A DNA stretch of 54,268 nucleotides from assembly GCA_030065125.1 (NCBI GenBank), contig JASJDM010000047.1, positions 1 to 54,268 of the forward strand. The letters are read 5' to 3'. Shown here piece after piece: positions 51,831 through 54,268 of this stretch (within the stretch, counting starts at the first letter, position 1; every line of letters begins with the position of its first letter). The position numbers and the translations under genes were made by a program. The DNA comes from Lysobacterales bacterium. Lineage in GTDB: Bacteria; Pseudomonadota; Gammaproteobacteria; Xanthomonadales; SZUA-38. A model generated the notes under the pieces. That model did not search any database. It was given only the letters and a program-made list of their open reading frames with translations, and was not told the DNA's origin.

Positions 51831-51873
51831 GCCGATGGACTGGAAGCCTGGTTGTCGATGCCTATCCGATCCC

Positions 51874-52836
51874 CTATCTCGACCCATCCAACGGACTCAT
51901 CACCCCCTTACCACCCCGGTTCAGTACGTGCGTGTAAATCATGGTGGTGGAAACGTCCCTGTGACCGAGCAGTTCCTGGACCGTGCGAATATCGTAGCCG
52001 GCTTCCAGCAAGTGGGTGGCGAAAGAATGCCGAAAGGCGTGGCAGGTGACCGGCTTGTGAATGCCAGCGCCCCGGCTGGCAGACCGTACTGCCTTTCTGA
52101 TCATGGACGCCGAGACATGATGACGACGCAAGGCTCCCGTGCGCGGATCCACAGAGCGCTTGGTCGCCGGAAATACCCACTGCCACGGCCACTCTGCCGA
52201 TGCATGGGGATATTTCCGCGCCAAAGCGTCGGGCAGCCACACATCAGCCCCACCATGTGAGCAGTCCTTATCGAACAGCTCCCGGGAACGCCGAAGCTGA
52301 TTCTTCAGAGCATCGAATAGTTTCCTGGGCAGCATCGTCATACGATCGACTTTTCCCTTCCCCTCGCGCACCACAAGCTCCCCCCGCTCAAAATCCAGGT
52401 CCTTCACCCGAAGGCGCAGCGCCTCAGTGACGCGCAGACCCGACCCATACAACACTCCAACCACCGTCCACGCCGTCCCGTGCAGACGATCCATCACCGC
52501 ATCGACCTCCGCAATGGTCAATACCACCGGCAGGCGACGGGGTTTTTTTGACCGCACCACTTCCTCCAGCTTGCCCACATCGATCCCCAGAACCTCGCGA
52601 TAGAGAAACAGCAGTGCGCAGAAGGCCTGGTTTTGCGTTGATGGCGAAACCTTTCTTTCTGTCGCCAGATAACTGAGAAACGCCTCCACATGCACCCGCC
52701 GCAACTGTCGCGGATGTCGCGTGCCATGGAAAAAGATAAAACGCTTGATCCATCCCACGTACGCCTGCTCGGTCCTATAACTGTACCCCCGGACCTGAAT
52801 TGCCCGACGCACCTCATTCAATAATCGAGAACCCAT
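51874..52836 (-). CDS. intI: Integron integrase (tyrosine recombinase)
   Basis: Site-specific recombinase (320 aa) that inserts cassettes at attI and excises them by attC recombination. Box I is L-Y-G-S-G-L-R-V-T-E-A-L-R-L-R with the catalytic Arg. Box II is C-H-A-F-R-H-S-F-A-T-H-L-L-E-A-G-Y-D, then L-L-G-H-R-D-V-S-T-T-M-I-Y-T-H-V with the nucleophilic Tyr. The extra alpha-helical insert unique to integron integrases is present around residues 198-220 (D-V-W-L-P-D-A-L-A-R-K-Y-P). AGAGG lies 7 nt before the ATG. It is divergent from the cassettes, as in other integrons. I see no clear LexA site upstream. It differs enough in context from class 1-3 mobile forms that a chromosomal integron is likelier. 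Confidence 0.95.
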   Translation of the reverse strand: MGSRLLNEVRRAIQVRGYSYRTEQAYVGWIKRFIFFHGTRHPRQLRRVHVEAFLSYLATERKVSPSTQNQAFCALLFLYREVLGIDVGKLEEVVRSKKPRRLPVVLTIAEVDAVMDRLHGTAWTVVGVLYGSGLRVTEALRLRVKDLDFERGELVVREGKGKVDRMTMLPRKLFDALKNQLRRSRELFDKDCSHGGADVWLPDALARKYPHASAEWPWQWVFPATKRSVDPRTGALRRHHVSASMIRKAVRSASRGAGIHKPVTCHAFRHSFATHLLEAGYDIRTVQELLGHRDVSTTMIYTHVLNRGGKGVMSPLDGSR

Positions 52837-52941
52837 GCAGAACCTCTAGTATTTACAATTAGTTGCAGGCTATTTCTGAGACCATTTGTAGCATTAGTCC
52901 CTCTAACCCTGACGCGCAAAAGCCCCGGAATTCCTATCACG

Positions 52942-52971
52942 TTGATCTTGCGTGGATTCCCGCCGTAAAAA
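52942..52971 (+). promoter_or_regulatory. Candidate cassette promoter Pc
   Basis: TTGATC (52942-52947), an 18-nt spacer and TAAAAA (52966-52971) face the cassettes, about 45 bp before the attI crossover point. Integron cassettes usually depend on such a promoter between intI and attI. The -35 matches the consensus at four positions and the -10 at four. A motif-only call. Confidence 0.35.
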
Positions 52972-52984
52972 TCGGGTAAATTGA

Positions 52985-53023
52985 GGTTACCCGGACAGTT
53001 AGTCCACCTATTACTAGTTAGCA
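52985..53023 (+). other. attI recombination site (core at 53017-53023)
   Basis: The core GTTAGCA (53017-53023) fits the crossover pattern GTTRRRY except at position 6, and the crossover falls after its G. It is the exact reverse complement of the R'' box of the first attC (TGCTAAC, 53288-53294), as expected for an attI-cassette junction. A second GTTAG copy 19 bp upstream (52998-53002) may be the accessory integrase-binding site. The outer limit of attI is not visible. Confidence 0.75.
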
Positions 53024-53375
53024 GCACCGAGTCATTTTGTTTTGGTGCCCCGCGTCTCCGGCAACCAGAGCCAATTTCCCAATCCGCCAGTTCTCCCAGG
53101 CGCCGCTGGAACGAAATAACAAACGCTTTTCACAAGTCGTCTCAGCTCGAATTCTCGCGTCTCGCTAAAGATCACAATTGCCACGCAGGGAAACGTTTCC
53201 GCGGAAACGTGCCCGCCAGAAAATCGGTGTATGCTGGAAGTAGAGAGACTTCGGAACCGTGGGAGGTGCCAGTCGTGATTGCCGTGCTGCTAACAAATCG
53301 TTCAAGCGGACGCTGGAAAGCCATGGCGCCGCGTTACCGCGGTAACTTCCTGCGCAGCGCCGCTTAACTCAAACG
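53018..53375 (+). mobile_element. Integron gene cassette 1 (no convincing ORF)
   Basis: A 358-bp cassette between attI and the attC1 crossover. No ATG-started ORF of useful size lies inside. One frame stays open from attI (TTG at 52981) through to a TAA inside attC1 (53365-53367). In that frame the only candidate starts inside the cassette are GTG codons near 53209 and 53227, giving about 45-52 residues partly encoded by attC itself. The cassette contains a perfect 18-bp palindrome. It is plausibly non-coding or regulatory, or its ORF starts upstream of the junction. Base composition is visibly more AT-rich than the host genes. Confidence 0.85.
53193..53210. repeat. Perfect 18-bp palindrome in cassette 1
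   Basis: ACGTTTCC-GC-GGAAACGT reads the same on both strands with no mismatch. It lies outside attC1, in the body of a cassette lacking a clear gene. It could be a protein-binding operator or a very tight hairpin. Confidence 0.8.
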
Positions 53376-53381
53376 TTATGT
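53288..53381 (+). other. attC site of cassette 1
   Basis: R'' is TGCTAAC (53288-53294) and R' is GTTATGT (53375-53381). The inner arms AAGCGG-ACGCTG and CAGCG-CCGCTT fold together, with L''/L' boxes CGTTCAAG and CTCAAACG. The centre contains an extra perfect palindrome, GTTACCGCGGTAAC (53333-53346). The TCAA-type L-box sequences and CTCAAACGTTA end are characteristic of attC elements. R'' matches cassette 1's own start in reverse complement over 11 bases, which fixes the cassette boundary. Confidence 0.93.
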
Positions 53382-53707
53382 ATCCAATTAGAATCCTACT
53401 CTTCGCACTGTTCTCACTCTTGTTCATACCGGAACAGGCCTTCGCAATGGACCTCAAAGCCAAAGTCATAAAGGACAACAGTCAACTGGTCATTGCGAGC
53501 AGCACTGGGACCCAATCTCAAAAAGCAGTCCTGCTTTCCAGCAACGAAGAAATCTCCGTTCAGGTGCCGAGTGACATGTCTTTCGAAAACGGAGAATTGA
53601 TCTGGGTCGAACGAGAAGTACATCGCCTCAGGGGCAAAGACCGCCAGCATCTTCGAGAAATAGTCATCTACAAGTTTGTGGCTAAGATAAAGGCTGATGG
53701 AACATAA
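53378..53707 (+). CDS. Cassette 2 protein: small exported protein, function unknown
   Basis: A 109-aa protein with a clear signal peptide (I-R-I-L-L-F-A-L-F-S-L-L-F-I, cleavage near Q-A-F-A at residues 20-24). The mature part is a small, probably beta-rich domain with E-E-I-S-V-Q-V-P and E-I-V-I-Y-K-F-V-A-K. I do not recognise a family. The ATG is inside the recombination core GTTATGT, so no Shine-Dalgarno comes from the cassette. The TAA stop is inside the R'' box ACATAAC. The ATG at 53447, after the signal peptide, is an alternative but loses the export signal. Confidence 0.75.
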   Translation: MYPIRILLFALFSLLFIPEQAFAMDLKAKVIKDNSQLVIASSTGTQSQKAVLLSSNEEISVQVPSDMSFENGELIWVEREVHRLRGKDRQHLREIVIYKFVAKIKADGT

Positions 53708-53764
53708 CAAATCACTCAACACGGACGCCTGCTACGCAGGCGCCGGTTAGCTCAAACGTTAGGT
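53702..53764 (+). other. attC site of cassette 2
   Basis: A short 63-bp attC. R'' is ACATAAC (53702-53708) and R' is GTTAGGT (53758-53764). Between them CGGACGCCTGC and GCAGGCGCCGG form a strong stem with a 3-nt loop and one extra base, the usual attC geometry. R'' is the exact reverse complement of cassette 2's first seven bases. Cassette 2 therefore runs from 53376 to 53758 (383 bp). Confidence 0.93.
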
Positions 53765-53773
53765 GTCCTCTCA

Positions 53774-54184
53774 GTGAATCGCGAACGGCGCTCGAAATCT
53801 GTGGGAAATGCATTCGACACTTTTCTTGTTGAGTACCGGCGTGCCGATCTAGATCAGTTCAAAAAAGCCCTGAATAAGCTGGAAGCTCACCTACTTAGAA
53901 CTAATCCGAATGGGCTCGAGAGGTTGGAGATACAGCGACGGTGCGCGGAAGTATTCTGCTCCAGGTGTCTGGAAACTGGAGCACCCTGGCATATTGTCAT
54001 GCGAGCCATAACTTCGCTTGAGAATCTTGGCTATTCCAACGTGGAAAGAAGGTCCCACTTCGCCGTGCTGTTAAAAAACTACGCGGCCCTGTTTCCGGAG
54101 GCCATCCCAGAGGCTCGCAAGCGTGCGAAGGACGCTCTTCGCAAAATTGGATACCTTAGGTGTAGTAGTCGCGACCCGATCTGA
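53774..54184 (+). CDS. Cassette 3 protein, function unknown
   Basis: A 136-aa predicted cytoplasmic, mostly helical, basic protein starting at GTG 53774. The AGG of the recombination core GTTAGGT lies about 9 nt before the GTG and can serve as the Shine-Dalgarno. Visible features are F-D-T-F-L-V-E-Y-R-R, a C-S-R-C pair near residue 72 and a basic C-terminal helix (A-R-K-R-A-K-D-A-L-R-K). I recognise no family. The cassette begins at 53759. No attC with the expected A/G-CCTAAC R'' box is seen before the window ends, so the cassette is cut by the window edge although its ORF is complete. Confidence 0.7.
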   Translation: MNRERRSKSVGNAFDTFLVEYRRADLDQFKKALNKLEAHLLRTNPNGLERLEIQRRCAEVFCSRCLETGAPWHIVMRAITSLENLGYSNVERRSHFAVLLKNYAALFPEAIPEARKRAKDALRKIGYLRCSSRDPI

Positions 54185-54223
54185 CAGTTACCGGTTCTGA
54201 CGAAGTGCCTCCGGTGTCAGATC
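54178..54223. repeat. Bulged inverted repeat at the end of the cassette 3 ORF
   Basis: GATCTGACA (54178-54186) pairs perfectly with TGTCAGATC (54215-54223). Inside it, CCGG (54191-54194) can pair with CCGG (54211-54214), leaving a 4-nt GTTA bulge on one arm and a 16-nt loop. The stop codon lies in the left arm. No T-run follows and no R''/R' core is present, so it is neither a clear terminator nor a standard attC. Confidence 0.6.
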
Positions 54224-54268
54224 AGTTCAAAGCACTGACCTTTTCCTCCCACAGAGCCCGTCCATCAC

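Noticed and set aside
52818..53027. 69-codon leftward frame from cassette 1 through attI into intI
   Set aside because: It crosses attI and overlaps the integrase start region, and the peptide has no recognisable features.
51874..54268. Mobile class 1 integron with resistance cassettes
   Set aside because: No sul1, qacE or transposition genes flank it, none of the cassettes resembles a resistance gene, and the context is core chromosome.
1..54268. tRNA or rRNA genes, insertion sequences
   Set aside because: I read the intergenic stretches and saw no cloverleaf-like or rRNA-like sequence and no transposase. A tRNA search program would be needed to exclude them fully.

Overview
The window is GC-rich gammaproteobacterial chromosome. 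Gene order is classical for that class: pncC-recA-recX, rpsP-rimM-trmD-rplS, ffh/ypjD/corB, rpsF-rpsR-(DUF2232)-rplI-dnaB, and a complete System I cytochrome c maturation operon ccmABCDEFGHI. Secreted S8 protease, BNR-repeat and PQQ-like proteins, a kynurenine 3-monooxygenase and a C-terminal D-G-F-E tail point to the Xanthomonadales/Lysobacterales side (for example a Wenzhouxiangella-like organism). That placement is an inference from gene content only.

Layout. 1-4.8 kb holds DNA repair (recX, recA, pncC, mutS). 4.8-10.3 kb holds a TelA-family protein and two envelope or secreted beta-propeller proteins. 10.3-12.6 kb is a heat-shock pair, htpG-hslR, with a sigma-32-like promoter. 12.6-12.9 kb is non-coding and carries two oppositely oriented arrays of 23-nt hairpin units. 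12.97-20 kb holds translation and targeting genes (rplS, trmD, rimM, rpsP, ffh), then ypjD, a CNNM/CBS transporter and a PilZ plus secreted metallo-beta-lactamase-fold pair. 20-26.8 kb holds radA, a pspF-like activator without psp genes, dnaB, the rpsF operon and iscA. 27-31.4 kb holds asnS, an SDR gene whose 5' end is triplicated in 56-bp tandem units, kmo and a GST. 31.4-40.8 kb is a leftward block: TAXI-like lipoprotein, YHS protein, secreted SUMF1-like protein, a 1369-aa subtilase and glutathione reductase. 40.98-47.9 kb is the ccm operon, followed by uup, a serine hydrolase and two VOC proteins.

The right end, from 51.87 kb, is a chromosomal integron. It has a leftward integron-type tyrosine integrase, a divergent attI and at least three gene cassettes. 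Two complete attC sites are visible, and each cassette start is the reverse complement of its own attC R'' box, which fixes the boundaries to the base. The third cassette runs off the window. The cassettes are visibly AT-richer than the host genes and their proteins are unrecognised.

Best candidates for something new are the 12.6-12.9 kb array (constant GGGGAAC linker, perfectly co-varying 6-bp stems), the integron cassettes (one has its start codon in the recombination core and its stop codon in R''), and the triplicated start region of the SDR gene. No tRNA, rRNA, CRISPR array or insertion sequence was recognised.
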